Shown here in pieces: positions 50,925 to 59,409 of a stretch of DNA of 64,000 nucleotides; within the stretch, counting starts at the first letter, position 1, and each line of letters begins with the position of its first letter. The DNA lies in NCBI GenBank assembly GCA_937926785.1, contig CALBBQ010000026.1, forward strand, positions 30,024 through 94,023, written 5' to 3'. Below the pieces are notes generated by a model that was given only the letters and a program-made list of their open reading frames with translations, did not search any database and was not told the origin of the DNA. Origin of the DNA: an uncultured Bacteroidales bacterium. Its GTDB lineage: Bacteria > Bacteroidota > Bacteroidia > Bacteroidales > Tenuifilaceae. A program made the position numbers and the translations under genes.

Positions 50925-53122
50925 TCAATTCGTAAACCCACAACGCAGATATCGTCTATCTGATCGGTACCATGAAGGTGGTTCTGCATCATCTGAATGA
51001 GTAAATCGCGCTGTGCGCTCATCGGTTTTAAGTACGACTGGTAGATCAGATCAAATAGACGTTGCTGACCAAATTTTCGTTTATCGGCGCTGATTTGGTC
51101 TGCGTATCCATCGGAAAACAGGTAAACGAAAGTAGGCGATACCAAATCGAAGCTTACGTCCTGGTAGGGTTTAAGGCTTGCCGGCTGGAACCCCCCGGTA
51201 GATCTAATATTACCATTCAGCTTGCTCATTGTACCATTCTGGATGACAAGCAAAGGGCGCCCTGCTCCTGCAAAATACACCTTGTGGTTTTTCCTGTCTA
51301 TCGTAATAAAAGCAATGTCTATTCCGGCAAGTACTTTATTTCCGGTTTCCTTTTGTTTTAGGGCCTCAACAAGCTGCTCATTTAGGGAATCGAGCACCTT
51401 GGAAGGTGTGGTTACACCCCACTCGTTTACAATCTTGTTCAGCAGCGTATTTCCGATCATGGACATGAAAGCACCCGGTACACCATGACCGGTGCAGTCC
51501 ATCACCGCAATACAAATCAAATTACTATTACCGCTAACCCAGTAAAAATCGCCACTTACAATATCCTTGGGTTCATAAATCACAAAGAAGTCTTTGAAGA
51601 GTTCCGAAAATTTCTCGGCTTTTGGCAATAAAGCGTTTTGAATTGTTTTGGCATACTCAATGCTGCTGATCATACGCTCATTCTTATCGGCAATGATCTG
51701 CTGCGATTGCTCCAGAATGATGTTTTTTCGCTCTATCTCATCGCGCTGAGCAAGAATTTCCTCCTGTTGCTGCTGCAACTCCTCGTTCTTCTCCAGGATC
51801 TCTTTCTGGTGGTAGCTGAGCTCCTCGTTCTTATGCTTAATCTTTCTTAGGTAAAAAAGAATGAACCCTATCAGAATAGCACCCATGCTAATGATCACAA
51901 TCAGTGACATGCGAATCGCTCTATCGCGACGCATGCGCTCCGCATACTCGGCCTCCTTCTTGGCCTGCTCTATTCTGTGTTGTTCCTGCTGACGTTCGAA
52001 TTTATAAAAGTACTCGGCCTCAAGGGATCTTCTGGTGTTTTCCTCGTTGAACAGGCTATCACGTGTGGCAATGTATCTTTTAAAATGCTCAAAAGCAGGA
52101 GTGTTTTGCCCTAACCTTTCAAAAATACTGCTAAGATGAAAGTGAGCAGCGCTTTCAATGTCCAACAGTTTGTTTGCCTTTGCTAGCTTTAATGCTTCGG
52201 AATAATGGGAAATGGATTTGGTAAGCTCACCGCGTTTCTGATAGTAGTTCCCAAAATTTAGCTCGCACTCGGCCCGGCGTAGAGGACTATTCATTTTGAT
52301 GAAGCTTTCGCGAGCCAGGTTAAGGTACTTTAGCACATCAGCAAGCGAGCCGTTATCAATGTTTATACCTGCAAGTTCATTGTAAATTGTTCCAATGGCA
52401 TCCAAATCATTTGTACGACTGGCATATACCAACGCACGTAAATAGTAATCCGATGCCTTGGACAGCTCCCCCTTTTTGCGGTAAACCTCACCAATATTAA
52501 GGAACGAGGTTCCAATGCCTTCATCATTTTTTTGCTTTTCCTCTATGGCAAGCGATTGGTTGTAGTATTCAAGGGCCTTATCGTATAATTTTTGGTATAG
52601 GTGAACAACCCCAATGTTGTTCAACACCGACGATACCCCAGGCTCATACCCAATCCGTTGGTACAACGAAAGGGATCGGAAGTAGTAATCTAATGCAGTG
52701 GGATATTCTCCCCTAAGGCGATAAATGGCGCCAATTTGGTTCAGCGTTGCGGCCTCGCTTTTGATGTTTCCAGTTCTACGATGGTACTCAAGAACCCGGT
52801 TGAAATCTGCCATTGAGAGGCTAAACTGACCCTTAACCCGATATATAGCTCCCCGCCGCGTTAGCGCATGAATAAGGAATTTATCCAGCCCCAGCTTCTC
52901 ATAAAACGGAATGGCTTTTTCAATAACATACAAGCAACTATCCTGTTGATCATTAAAAAAGAGGGTGTCGATCTGAGCGGTTAGCTCCGCAGCGAAAGAA
53001 GAGTCTCTTTTAAAATCGTTCTGGGTGTATCTGCTTTGTTGAGCCATGGTAAAACCAATCCCTGAGCCCAAAAGCCACAGGCATACTATTACCTTACTAA
53101 CCCTGTTTGATAGTTGCAGCAT
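50921..53122 (-). CDS. TPR-repeat PP2C-type (SpoIIE) phosphatase
   Basis: 733 residues. Signal-like N-terminus, TPR repeats (about 65-370), one membrane helix near 405-425 ('MSLIVIISMGAILIGFILFY'), a long coiled coil 'EELQQQQEEILAQRDEIERK' and a C-terminal SpoIIE/PP2C domain from about 520 ('KDIVSGDFYWVSGNSNLICIAVMDCTGHGVPGAFMSMIG', 'VYLFSDGYADQ', 'DDICVVGLRI'). It would dephosphorylate a Ser/Thr-phosphorylated protein after sensing an outside ligand with the TPR part, probably in a partner-switch pathway. The same sensor layout occurs in the histidine kinase at 26907. Confidence 0.88.
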   Translation of the reverse strand: MLQLSNRVSKVIVCLWLLGSGIGFTMAQQSRYTQNDFKRDSSFAAELTAQIDTLFFNDQQDSCLYVIEKAIPFYEKLGLDKFLIHALTRRGAIYRVKGQFSLSMADFNRVLEYHRRTGNIKSEAATLNQIGAIYRLRGEYPTALDYYFRSLSLYQRIGYEPGVSSVLNNIGVVHLYQKLYDKALEYYNQSLAIEEKQKNDEGIGTSFLNIGEVYRKKGELSKASDYYLRALVYASRTNDLDAIGTIYNELAGINIDNGSLADVLKYLNLARESFIKMNSPLRRAECELNFGNYYQKRGELTKSISHYSEALKLAKANKLLDIESAAHFHLSSIFERLGQNTPAFEHFKRYIATRDSLFNEENTRRSLEAEYFYKFERQQEQHRIEQAKKEAEYAERMRRDRAIRMSLIVIISMGAILIGFILFYLRKIKHKNEELSYHQKEILEKNEELQQQQEEILAQRDEIERKNIILEQSQQIIADKNERMISSIEYAKTIQNALLPKAEKFSELFKDFFVIYEPKDIVSGDFYWVSGNSNLICIAVMDCTGHGVPGAFMSMIGNTLLNKIVNEWGVTTPSKVLDSLNEQLVEALKQKETGNKVLAGIDIAFITIDRKNHKVYFAGAGRPLLVIQNGTMSKLNGNIRSTGGFQPASLKPYQDVSFDLVSPTFVYLFSDGYADQISADKRKFGQQRLFDLIYQSYLKPMSAQRDLLIQMMQNHLHGTDQIDDICVVGLRID

Positions 53123-53150
53123 GGATGCTAGGGAGATAACCCCGTTTAAT

Positions 53151-53158
53151 CAAAGTTA
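53151..53158 (-). promoter_or_regulatory. -7 box of the TPR-PP2C gene
   Basis: CAAAGTTA on the plus strand reads TAACTTTG on the minus strand, a full TAnnTTTG match, 29 bases before the start at 53122. No TTTG at 19-base spacing. Confidence 0.5.
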
Positions 53159-53259
53159 CAAATTTAAGCCCTTGATTAAACAGCTAACCCACTAAGCAAT
53201 GCGACTTTTTGATAAATAAATGCGTTTATGCTTTGTAATAACCCTATGGTAGGATAAAA

Positions 53260-53285
53260 ATAAAAAAAACCGGCGATGCCGGTTT
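53260..53285 (-). terminator. Intrinsic terminator of the THX gene
   Basis: AAACCGGC at 53267-53274 and GCCGGTTT at 53278-53285 around GAT, with an A-run on the left that reads as T-run on the minus strand. Confidence 0.8.
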
Positions 53286-53304
53286 CTCCATTTTTTTTGC
53301 TTCA

Positions 53305-53430
53305 CTACTTAGCCTGTGCTTTAGCCTTGTCGCGTTTTTCCTTACGAATCTTTGACTTTTTGGGACGTGTGTTTCCAAACGATCCCTGGAATATTTTACC
53401 TCTACGGGTCTTTTTATCACCTTTTCCCAT
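53305..53430 (-). CDS. 30S ribosomal protein THX
   Basis: 41 residues: starts 'MGKGDKKTRRGKIFQGSFGN', continues 'TRPKKSKIRKEKRDKAKAQAK'. The 'GKGDKKTRRGKI..GS.GN.RP' core is the signature of the small basic protein THX (bTHX), which sits in the head of the 30S subunit. ATG at 53430-53428, stop TAG at 53307-53305. The gene is too short to stand out in frame searches but its family match is clear. It has its own -7 box and terminator. Confidence 0.9.
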   Translation of the reverse strand: MGKGDKKTRRGKIFQGSFGNTRPKKSKIRKEKRDKAKAQAK

Positions 53431-53465
53431 GGTTTATAGTGTTAGATGTTATTCATTTTGTGGTG

Positions 53466-53473
53466 CAAAAATA
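53466..53473 (-). promoter_or_regulatory. -7 box of the THX gene
   Basis: CAAAAATA on the plus strand reads TATTTTTG on the minus strand, 36 bases before the THX start. No clear -33 box. Confidence 0.42.
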
Positions 53474-53592
53474 CACGATTATTTTATTATTCGTTCAGCT
53501 AACACAAAATTTCTAACAAACATGTTCTTTAACAATGCTGAAGAACAGCTAAAACGATTGAAACTTTTATGGTCAATCTAAACTATACAAAG

Positions 53593-53600
53593 TAACTTTG
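53593..53600 (+). promoter_or_regulatory. -7 promoter box of the methylmalonyl-CoA operon
   Basis: TAACTTTG, full TAnnTTTG match, 29 bases before the epimerase start. No TTTG at 19-base spacing. Confidence 0.52.
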
Positions 53601-53628
53601 CAAAAATTAATCCTTAAAACATAAAGCT

Positions 53629-54039
53629 ATGTCAATCACTCACATTGAACACATCGGAATAGCAGTAAAGAGCCTGGAAGAGTCTATTCCATTTTACGAA
53701 AAGGTTCTGGGGCTGAAATGCTACAACATAGAGGAGGTTAAGGATCAAAAGGTAAAAACAGCCTTTTTCATGGTTGGCCAAACCAAAATAGAACTCTTAG
53801 AGTCCACTGACCCAGAGGGCCCTATCGGAAAGTTTATTGAAAAGAAAGGTGAAGGCATTCACCACATCGCCTTTGCCGTTAAAGGGATAGAAGATCACCT
53901 GAAGCGTATGGAGGAACAGGGTGTTACCCTAATCGACAAAACCCCCCGAAAGGGTGCCGAAGGGTTGGATATCGCTTTCCTACACCCTAAATCAACCTTA
54001 GGCGTGCTTACAGAGCTTTGCGAAGATAAAAATAAGTAA
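53629..54039 (+). CDS. mce: Methylmalonyl-CoA epimerase
   Basis: 136 residues in the glyoxalase/VOC fold: 'HIEHIGIAVKSLEESIPFYEKVLGL' (metal His), 'KIELLESTDPEGPIGKFIEKKGEGIHHIAFAV' (second metal His and the typical glycine-rich linker) and 'LTELCE' (metal Glu). It interconverts the R and S forms of methylmalonyl-CoA, linking succinate to propionate. First gene of the decarboxylase operon. Confidence 0.95.
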   Translation: MSITHIEHIGIAVKSLEESIPFYEKVLGLKCYNIEEVKDQKVKTAFFMVGQTKIELLESTDPEGPIGKFIEKKGEGIHHIAFAVKGIEDHLKRMEEQGVTLIDKTPRKGAEGLDIAFLHPKSTLGVLTELCEDKNK

Positions 54040-54067
54040 AACTGTACCCCAAACACCGATATAACAG

Positions 54068-55630
54068 ATGAGCACACAGGAGCAAAAGATTAAGGAGCTT
54101 ATAGAGCTAAGAGAAAAAGCCAAGCTTGGCGGTGGTCCCAAACGAATTGAAGCCCAACACAAGAAAGGCAAATACACAGCTCGTGAACGAATCGACATGT
54201 TGCTGGATGAAGGCAGCTTTGAGGAATTTGACATGTTTGTATCGCACCGTTGTATTGATTTTGGCCTGGATAAGGAAAGCTACCTATCCGATGGTGTGGT
54301 AACCGGCTACGGAACCATTGATGGTCGTTTGGTTTACGTATTTTCTCAGGATTTTACCGTTTTTGGCGGTTCGCTATCGGAGATGTTCGCTGCCAAAATC
54401 TGCAAAATCATGGACATGGCCATGAAGGTTGGAGCACCTGTAATTGGTATCAACGATAGTGGCGGAGCTCGTATTCAGGAAGGTGTGAAAAGTTTAGGCG
54501 GTTATGCCGATATCTTCCAACGCAACATCCTGGCGTCCGGTGTAATACCTCAAATATCAGCCATTTTTGGACCCTGTGCCGGTGGAGCGGTTTACTCCCC
54601 TGCACTAACGGATTTCATCATCATGTCGCGCAACACCAGCTACATGTTCGTTACCGGTCCCAAGGTGGTAAAAACCGTAACGGGAGAAACCGTTACCTCA
54701 GAGGAGCTCGGTGGTGCAGGTGTGCATTCCACCAAATCGGGAGTAGCGCATTTTGTGGCCGAAACCGAGGAAGAGGGTATCATGCTTATACGCAAACTGC
54801 TCAGCTACCTCCCCCAGAACAACCTCGAAGAGCCCCCCATCATGCCATGCAACGATCCCATTGATAGGCTTGAGGATGCATTGAACGAAATAATCCCCGA
54901 TAGCCCAAATAAGCCCTACGATGTTAAGGAGGTAATTGGTGCAATTGTTGACAATGGGGAGTTTCTGGAGCTTCAGCGCGACTATGCAGCCAATATTGTA
55001 ACCTGCTTTGCCCGTTTTAACGGACAATCGGTTGGTATTGTGGCCAACCAGCCCAAGTACCTTGCCGGTGTGCTCGATATCAATGCATCGCGCAAAGCAG
55101 CACGCTTTGTTCGTTTCTGTGATGCCTTCAACATTCCCATCGTCACTCTGGTTGATGTGCCCGGTTTCCTTCCTGGTACTGGACAGGAGTATAATGGCAT
55201 TATTATTCACGGGGCCAAGCTCCTTTACGCCTACGGCGAGGCTACTGTACCAAAGGTTACCGTAATTCTGCGCAAAGCCTACGGAGGTGCCTATGACGTG
55301 ATGAGTTCTAAACATCTGCGTGGCGACATCAACTACGCCTGGCCCAGCGCCGAAATTGCCGTTATGGGCCCCAAGGGTGCAATTGAAGTGCTACTAAGCC
55401 GAGAACTTGAAACCATTGAGGACGAGAAGGCTAAAGTTGAGTTCTTGCTCCGCAAGGAACAGGAATACAAAGAGAAATTTGCCAACCCCTACGTTGCAGC
55501 TAAATTTGGTTACCTCGACGATGTGATTGAACCGCGTAATACACGTTTCCGCATCATCAGGGCACTCCAATCACTGGCAACCAAAAAGGACACCAATCCG
55601 CCGAAGAAGCACTCTAACCTACCTTTGTAA
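54068..55630 (+). CDS. mmdA: Methylmalonyl-CoA decarboxylase alpha subunit / acyl-CoA carboxyltransferase
   Basis: 520 residues of the carboxyltransferase family: '[15 protein letters not shown]', '[29 protein letters not shown]', '[17 protein letters not shown]' and '[23 protein letters not shown]'. In this context, with biotin carrier, beta and gamma subunit genes after it, it is the soluble subunit that moves the carboxyl group from methylmalonyl-CoA to biotin rather than a propionyl-CoA carboxylase. The operon has no biotin carboxylase gene, which fits. Preceded by the epimerase gene at 28 bases. Confidence 0.93.
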   Translation: MSTQEQKIKELIELREKAKLGGGPKRIEAQHKKGKYTARERIDMLLDEGSFEEFDMFVSHRCIDFGLDKESYLSDGVVTGYGTIDGRLVYVFSQDFTVFGGSLSEMFAAKICKIMDMAMKVGAPVIGINDSGGARIQEGVKSLGGYADIFQRNILASGVIPQISAIFGPCAGGAVYSPALTDFIIMSRNTSYMFVTGPKVVKTVTGETVTSEELGGAGVHSTKSGVAHFVAETEEEGIMLIRKLLSYLPQNNLEEPPIMPCNDPIDRLEDALNEIIPDSPNKPYDVKEVIGAIVDNGEFLELQRDYAANIVTCFARFNGQSVGIVANQPKYLAGVLDINASRKAARFVRFCDAFNIPIVTLVDVPGFLPGTGQEYNGIIIHGAKLLYAYGEATVPKVTVILRKAYGGAYDVMSSKHLRGDINYAWPSAEIAVMGPKGAIEVLLSRELETIEDEKAKVEFLLRKEQEYKEKFANPYVAAKFGYLDDVIEPRNTRFRIIRALQSLATKKDTNPPKKHSNLPL

Positions 55631-55636
55631 ACTGAA

Positions 55637-56560
55637 ATGACTATAGCAATGAAAGGAAAAGTTAGATTGTTTTTGGGTATAGCTACTGTAGCGTTTGGTT
55701 TTGTGAGCGCAAGCGCACAAAGTGTTTACGATATGCGCATCAACGAGGTGATGCTCTTCAATAAAACCAACTACATTGATAGCTACGGAGAGCGTAGCGC
55801 ATGGATTGAGCTGGTGAATACCGGCTATAACAGCGTTAATGTTGCCGGATGTTACCTCTCCAACGATATCACAAATCCAAGAAAATATCGTATCCCTTCG
55901 GCCGATCCCATCACCCTCATTTCACAACAACAGTTCCTGGTTCTCTTTGCCGATGGCAAAAGTACCCATGGCACCCTGCACCTGAACTTTACCCTTGACA
56001 GCACCAACAGGTTTGTTGCTTTATTTGCTCCTGATGGGAAAACCCTGATTGACAGCGTCACCATACCTCTAATTGACGTTGATAAGTCCTACGTTAGGCT
56101 TCCCAACGGAAAGGGTAATTGGCAGGTAAGCGAGCTGGCTACGCCAAATTCCACCAACGAACTCTTTGAGGTTCATACATCCACCGGAGAGAAATTTGTT
56201 AAGTTTGATCCCTTCGGATTAATCATGGCAATTACTGCCATGTCGGTTGTATTTACCGCACTTCTTGTACTGTATAGGCTTTTTAAGTTCACAGCAAAAC
56301 TTACCCAAAAACCTATACGAATCAAATTTAGCAAACCTAAGCATGCAGAGGAAGAGGCAGCCCAACAGATAAAAGAAGAGATTCCGGGCGAGGTTTTTGC
56401 TGCGATCTCTGCAGCACTATACTTCTACGAAACTGAAAAACACGATCAGGAGTCAACCATACTCACTATTGAGAGGGTTTCGCGTCGTTACTCCCCATGG
56501 AGTTCAAAGATTTACGGACTACGACAAATACCTGAACGGGTTGTAGTTCATAGGAAATAG
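55637..56560 (+). CDS. OadG-type gamma subunit with N-terminal lamin-tail domain
   Basis: 307 residues. Signal peptide, then a lamin-tail domain (about 30-170: 'RINEVMLFNKTNYIDSYGERSAWIELVN', 'LFADGKSTHGTLHLNFTLDSTNRFVALFAPDGK'), then a membrane helix near 212-235 ('GLIMAITAMSVVFTALLVLYRLF') and a cytoplasmic tail with helix 'PGEVFAAISAALYFY' that resembles the C-terminal part of OadG. The OadG subunit holds the Na+-pump together. The addition of an exported lamin-tail domain to this subunit is a Bacteroidota feature; its partner outside is unknown. It starts 6 bases after mmdA. Confidence 0.8.
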   Translation: MTIAMKGKVRLFLGIATVAFGFVSASAQSVYDMRINEVMLFNKTNYIDSYGERSAWIELVNTGYNSVNVAGCYLSNDITNPRKYRIPSADPITLISQQQFLVLFADGKSTHGTLHLNFTLDSTNRFVALFAPDGKTLIDSVTIPLIDVDKSYVRLPNGKGNWQVSELATPNSTNELFEVHTSTGEKFVKFDPFGLIMAITAMSVVFTALLVLYRLFKFTAKLTQKPIRIKFSKPKHAEEEAAQQIKEEIPGEVFAAISAALYFYETEKHDQESTILTIERVSRRYSPWSSKIYGLRQIPERVVVHRK

Positions 56561-56592
56561 AGCATCTGAAACAAACATCAACTTAAAACAAA

Positions 56593-57030
56593 ATGAAAGA
56601 TTTCAAGTTCAAGATAAATGGCAATGAATATGTGGTACACATCTCAAATGTGGAAGGAAACATTGCCGAGCTGGAGGTAAACGGAACTCCATACAGAGTT
56701 GAGCTGGACAAGGAGCTGAAACAAACCAAAACACCCAAACTGGTTCGTCCTGAAGCAATACCGACCACCGATTCGCACCCGGCCGTAGCAAAAACGGTAA
56801 GCCCGGGAGCGGCAACATCAGGAGCCGTAAAATCGCCACTGCCCGGCGTAATTCTGGATGTGCATGTTAAGCCAGGCGACTTCGTAAAAGTAGGACAACG
56901 GTTGATCGTTCTTGAGGCCATGAAAATGGAAAACAACATCGACTCCGATAAGGAGGGTAAAGTTGTTGATGTAAAGGTTCGCAAAGGCGATTCCGTTCTT
57001 GAAGGTGATGTACTTGTAATAATCGGTTAG
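56593..57030 (+). CDS. mmdC: Biotin carboxyl carrier subunit
   Basis: 145 residues. N-terminal conserved part, Pro/Ala/Thr-rich linker (about 48-78) and a biotinyl domain with K111 as attachment site in 'VLEAMKMENNI'. It carries the carboxyl group from the alpha to the beta subunit of the decarboxylase. Two bases lie between it and the beta subunit gene. Confidence 0.94.
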   Translation: MKDFKFKINGNEYVVHISNVEGNIAELEVNGTPYRVELDKELKQTKTPKLVRPEAIPTTDSHPAVAKTVSPGAATSGAVKSPLPGVILDVHVKPGDFVKVGQRLIVLEAMKMENNIDSDKEGKVVDVKVRKGDSVLEGDVLVIIG

Positions 57031-57032
57031 CC

Positions 57033-58196
57033 ATGGAACAGAGCGGAAGTTTTTTCTCATTCCTTCTGGATAACCTAACCCAATTCCTGTCCTTTACAGG
57101 TTTTGCCAACTTCACGGTTGGCCATGGCATAATGATTGCCGTGGGTTTGATATTCATCTATTTAGCTATAGCCAAGGAGTTTGAACCCATGCTGCTGGTT
57201 CCCATTGGGTTTGGTATCATTGTTGGTAATATCCCGTTTACACCCGGATATCAGATAGGCGTTTACGAAAGCGGCAGTGTTCTTAACTACCTCTACTTTG
57301 GAGTGCTTAAGGGATTATATCCTCCTCTAATCTTTTTGGGAATTGGAGCAATGACCGACTTTAGCGCGCTTATTTCAAACCCAAAACTCATGCTGATAGG
57401 TGCCGCAGCTCAGCTGGGTATTTTTGGCGCATACATGCTTGCCTTGCTACTGGGCTTTTCGCCTCAGGAGGCCGGGGCAATTGGTATCATAGGCGGAGCT
57501 GATGGTCCAACAGCCATTTTCCTTTCATCGAAACTTGCGCCAGATCTTATGGGTGCCATTGCCATCTCGGCATACTCCTACATGGCTCTGGTTCCGGTTA
57601 TTCAGCCTCCGGTGATGAAACTGCTAACCACCAAAAAGGAGCGTCTCATCCGGATGAAACCACCCCGTCAGGTTACAAAATTGGAAAAGATCATGTTTCC
57701 CATTATCGGTATGCTCCTTACCACATTTATTGTTCCCTCGGGTTTACCGCTGCTTGGCATGCTTTTCTTTGGGAACCTGCTGAAGGAAAGCACTGTAACC
57801 AAGCGTTTGGCCGATACCGCAAAAGGCCCATTGATTGATATTGTAACCATTTTAATTGGCTTAACGGTTGGTGCCTCAACCCAAGCAACCACCTTTTTGA
57901 CCCCAAAATCAGTTGGTATTTTTGCTCTAGGAGCAGCCTCGTTCGTTGTAGCTACCTTTGGCGGCGTAATGTTTGTTAAAATCCTGAACTTCTTCCTTAA
58001 GGAAGGAAACAAAATCAATCCGCTTATTGGTAATGCGGGCGTTTCGGCAGTCCCCGACAGTGCAAGAGTTTCCCAAGTTGTTGGACTGGAGTACGATAAA
58101 ACCAACCATTTGCTCATGCATGCCATGGGGCCCAATGTTGCCGGTGTAATTGGCAGTGCTGTGGCAGCAGGTATCCTTCTCAGCTTCCTGGCATAA
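57033..58196 (+). CDS. mmdB: Na+-translocating decarboxylase beta subunit
   Basis: 387 residues, nine or more membrane helices. The signature 'GIIGGADGPTAIFLSSKLAPDLMGAIAISAYSYMALVP' with the Na+-site Asp and the ending 'DKTNHLLMHAMGPNVAGVIGSAVAAGILL' are those of OadB/MmdB/GcdB. It decarboxylates the carboxybiotin and pumps Na+ out, so that energy of methylmalonyl-CoA decarboxylation becomes an ion gradient. Last gene of the operon; a terminator follows. Confidence 0.95.
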   Translation: MEQSGSFFSFLLDNLTQFLSFTGFANFTVGHGIMIAVGLIFIYLAIAKEFEPMLLVPIGFGIIVGNIPFTPGYQIGVYESGSVLNYLYFGVLKGLYPPLIFLGIGAMTDFSALISNPKLMLIGAAAQLGIFGAYMLALLLGFSPQEAGAIGIIGGADGPTAIFLSSKLAPDLMGAIAISAYSYMALVPVIQPPVMKLLTTKKERLIRMKPPRQVTKLEKIMFPIIGMLLTTFIVPSGLPLLGMLFFGNLLKESTVTKRLADTAKGPLIDIVTILIGLTVGASTQATTFLTPKSVGIFALGAASFVVATFGGVMFVKILNFFLKEGNKINPLIGNAGVSAVPDSARVSQVVGLEYDKTNHLLMHAMGPNVAGVIGSAVAAGILLSFLA

Positions 58197-58221
58197 GAAT
58201 TTCTTTGTTTCTGAATATAGT

Positions 58222-58249
58222 AGAAAGCCCCTGTTTGGGGCTTTTTTTG
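58222..58249 (+). terminator. Intrinsic terminator of the decarboxylase operon
   Basis: AAAGCCCC at 58224-58231, loop TGTTT, GGGGCTTT at 58237-58244, then T-run. Strong. Confidence 0.88.
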
Positions 58250-58329
58250 ATTTTTTTTCCACCATCATGCAGCAAAAGAAGCTATATTGCGGTCTATAGT
58301 ATAGAATTTGCTTTTTCCAAGTCAGGTTT

Positions 58330-58857
58330 ATGGACATATCCGGGCAGCTGATAGAACGATGCCGACATGGCGATAGTAAGGCACAGTTTGAGCTATACAG
58401 GCTTTATGCCAACGCCATGTACAACGTGAGCTGCCGGATACTCACTGATAAAATGGAAGCAGAAGATGCCATGCAGGAAGCGTTCTTTAAAGCCTTTGAC
58501 AGGATTGATACCTTCAGAAACGAAGTAACATTCGGGGCCTGGCTCAAGCGAATTGTGGTGAACACCTGTATCGACCACCTGAAGCGTAAAAGGTTGCTGA
58601 CCGTTTCAATTGACGATACGCCCGGTTTATCGTCAATTCAAGATGATGAGGATTACAGCCCCGAATCGGTTGAAGAAGTTAAACAAGCCATGCAAAAGCT
58701 GCCCGATGGTTACCGGCTGGTGCTCACCCTTCATCTGGTGGATGGCTATGAATACGAAGAAATAGCAGAGCTGCTTGGAATTGCTCAGTCAACCGTGCGT
58801 TCGCAGTTTGTCAGAGCCAAACAGAAACTGGTTGAGATGCTTAAAAACAAAAATTAG
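58330..58857 (+). CDS. ECF-type RNA polymerase sigma factor
   Basis: 175 residues: sigma-2 region 'EAEDAMQEAFFKAFDRIDTFR' and 'FGAWLKRIVVNTCIDHLKRKR', linker, sigma-4 helix-turn-helix 'EYEEIAELLGIAQSTVRSQFVRAKQKL'. Two-domain layout without extra parts, as in extracytoplasmic function sigma factors. It is 8 bases before the probable anti-sigma gene. Its own promoter could not be identified. It is not the housekeeping factor. Confidence 0.92.
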   Translation: MDISGQLIERCRHGDSKAQFELYRLYANAMYNVSCRILTDKMEAEDAMQEAFFKAFDRIDTFRNEVTFGAWLKRIVVNTCIDHLKRKRLLTVSIDDTPGLSSIQDDEDYSPESVEEVKQAMQKLPDGYRLVLTLHLVDGYEYEEIAELLGIAQSTVRSQFVRAKQKLVEMLKNKN

Positions 58858-58864
58858 TACCATT

Positions 58865-59386
58865 ATGTCAAACATTGAAAGATTCATACTTGAAAACCGA
58901 CATCACCTCGAAACACAGGAACTACCTGATGGCCACGAGATTCGCTTCATGGCCAAGGCCAGATACAAAAGCCGACGTGCCACCCTGCGAACCTACATCA
59001 TGGCTGCTGCTACCGTAACCATTGTACTAGCCCTTACCGGTGCAATTAGCCTGTACTACAACTATCAGTTTGGACGTGATCTGGCAAATTACTTTAATAG
59101 TAGCCAGACAAAGCAACTCTCCGAGGTGGAAGCATACTATCGCAGTCAGCTACTAAGGAAGTACCGTTCCATTGAGAAAATTGCACAGGCCGATGATAAA
59201 CCCCTTCCCTCCCCTGAGCAGCTTTTTGGCGAAACGTTGGCCGACAAGCCCCTGTTAAGAGCAGAACTCTTGAGTAACCTCAGGAACGAAGTGGTTGTGG
59301 GAGCCATTGTGCAAAGCTACCAGATAAGGTTGGAAAACCTTGAACGGCTGGAGCAAACCATATCACAAACAAACAACAACAAGTAA
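58865..59386 (+). CDS. Probable anti-sigma factor, membrane-anchored
   Basis: 173 residues from the ATG at 58865; the frame is open further up but overlaps the sigma gene. An N-terminal cytoplasmic part of about 40 residues ('MSNIERFILENRHHLE...PDGHEIRFMAK'), one membrane helix at 42-65 ('TYIMAAATVTIVLALTGAISLYY') and a periplasmic part rich in helices. Size, topology and position directly after the sigma gene fit an anti-sigma factor, although no zinc motif is present. The name is inference. Confidence 0.65.
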   Translation: MSNIERFILENRHHLETQELPDGHEIRFMAKARYKSRRATLRTYIMAAATVTIVLALTGAISLYYNYQFGRDLANYFNSSQTKQLSEVEAYYRSQLLRKYRSIEKIAQADDKPLPSPEQLFGETLADKPLLRAELLSNLRNEVVVGAIVQSYQIRLENLERLEQTISQTNNNK

Positions 59387-59409
59387 AACGTTAAAAAAAA
59401 AATCATATC

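Noticed and set aside
53276..53581. 101-codon plus-strand frame over the THX gene
   Set aside because: THX on the minus strand has a family signature, promoter box and terminator; the frame crosses all of them.
54698..55315. 205-codon frame on the minus strand inside mmdA
   Set aside because: It is a codon-bias shadow of a strongly conserved gene; no ribosome site or family pattern.
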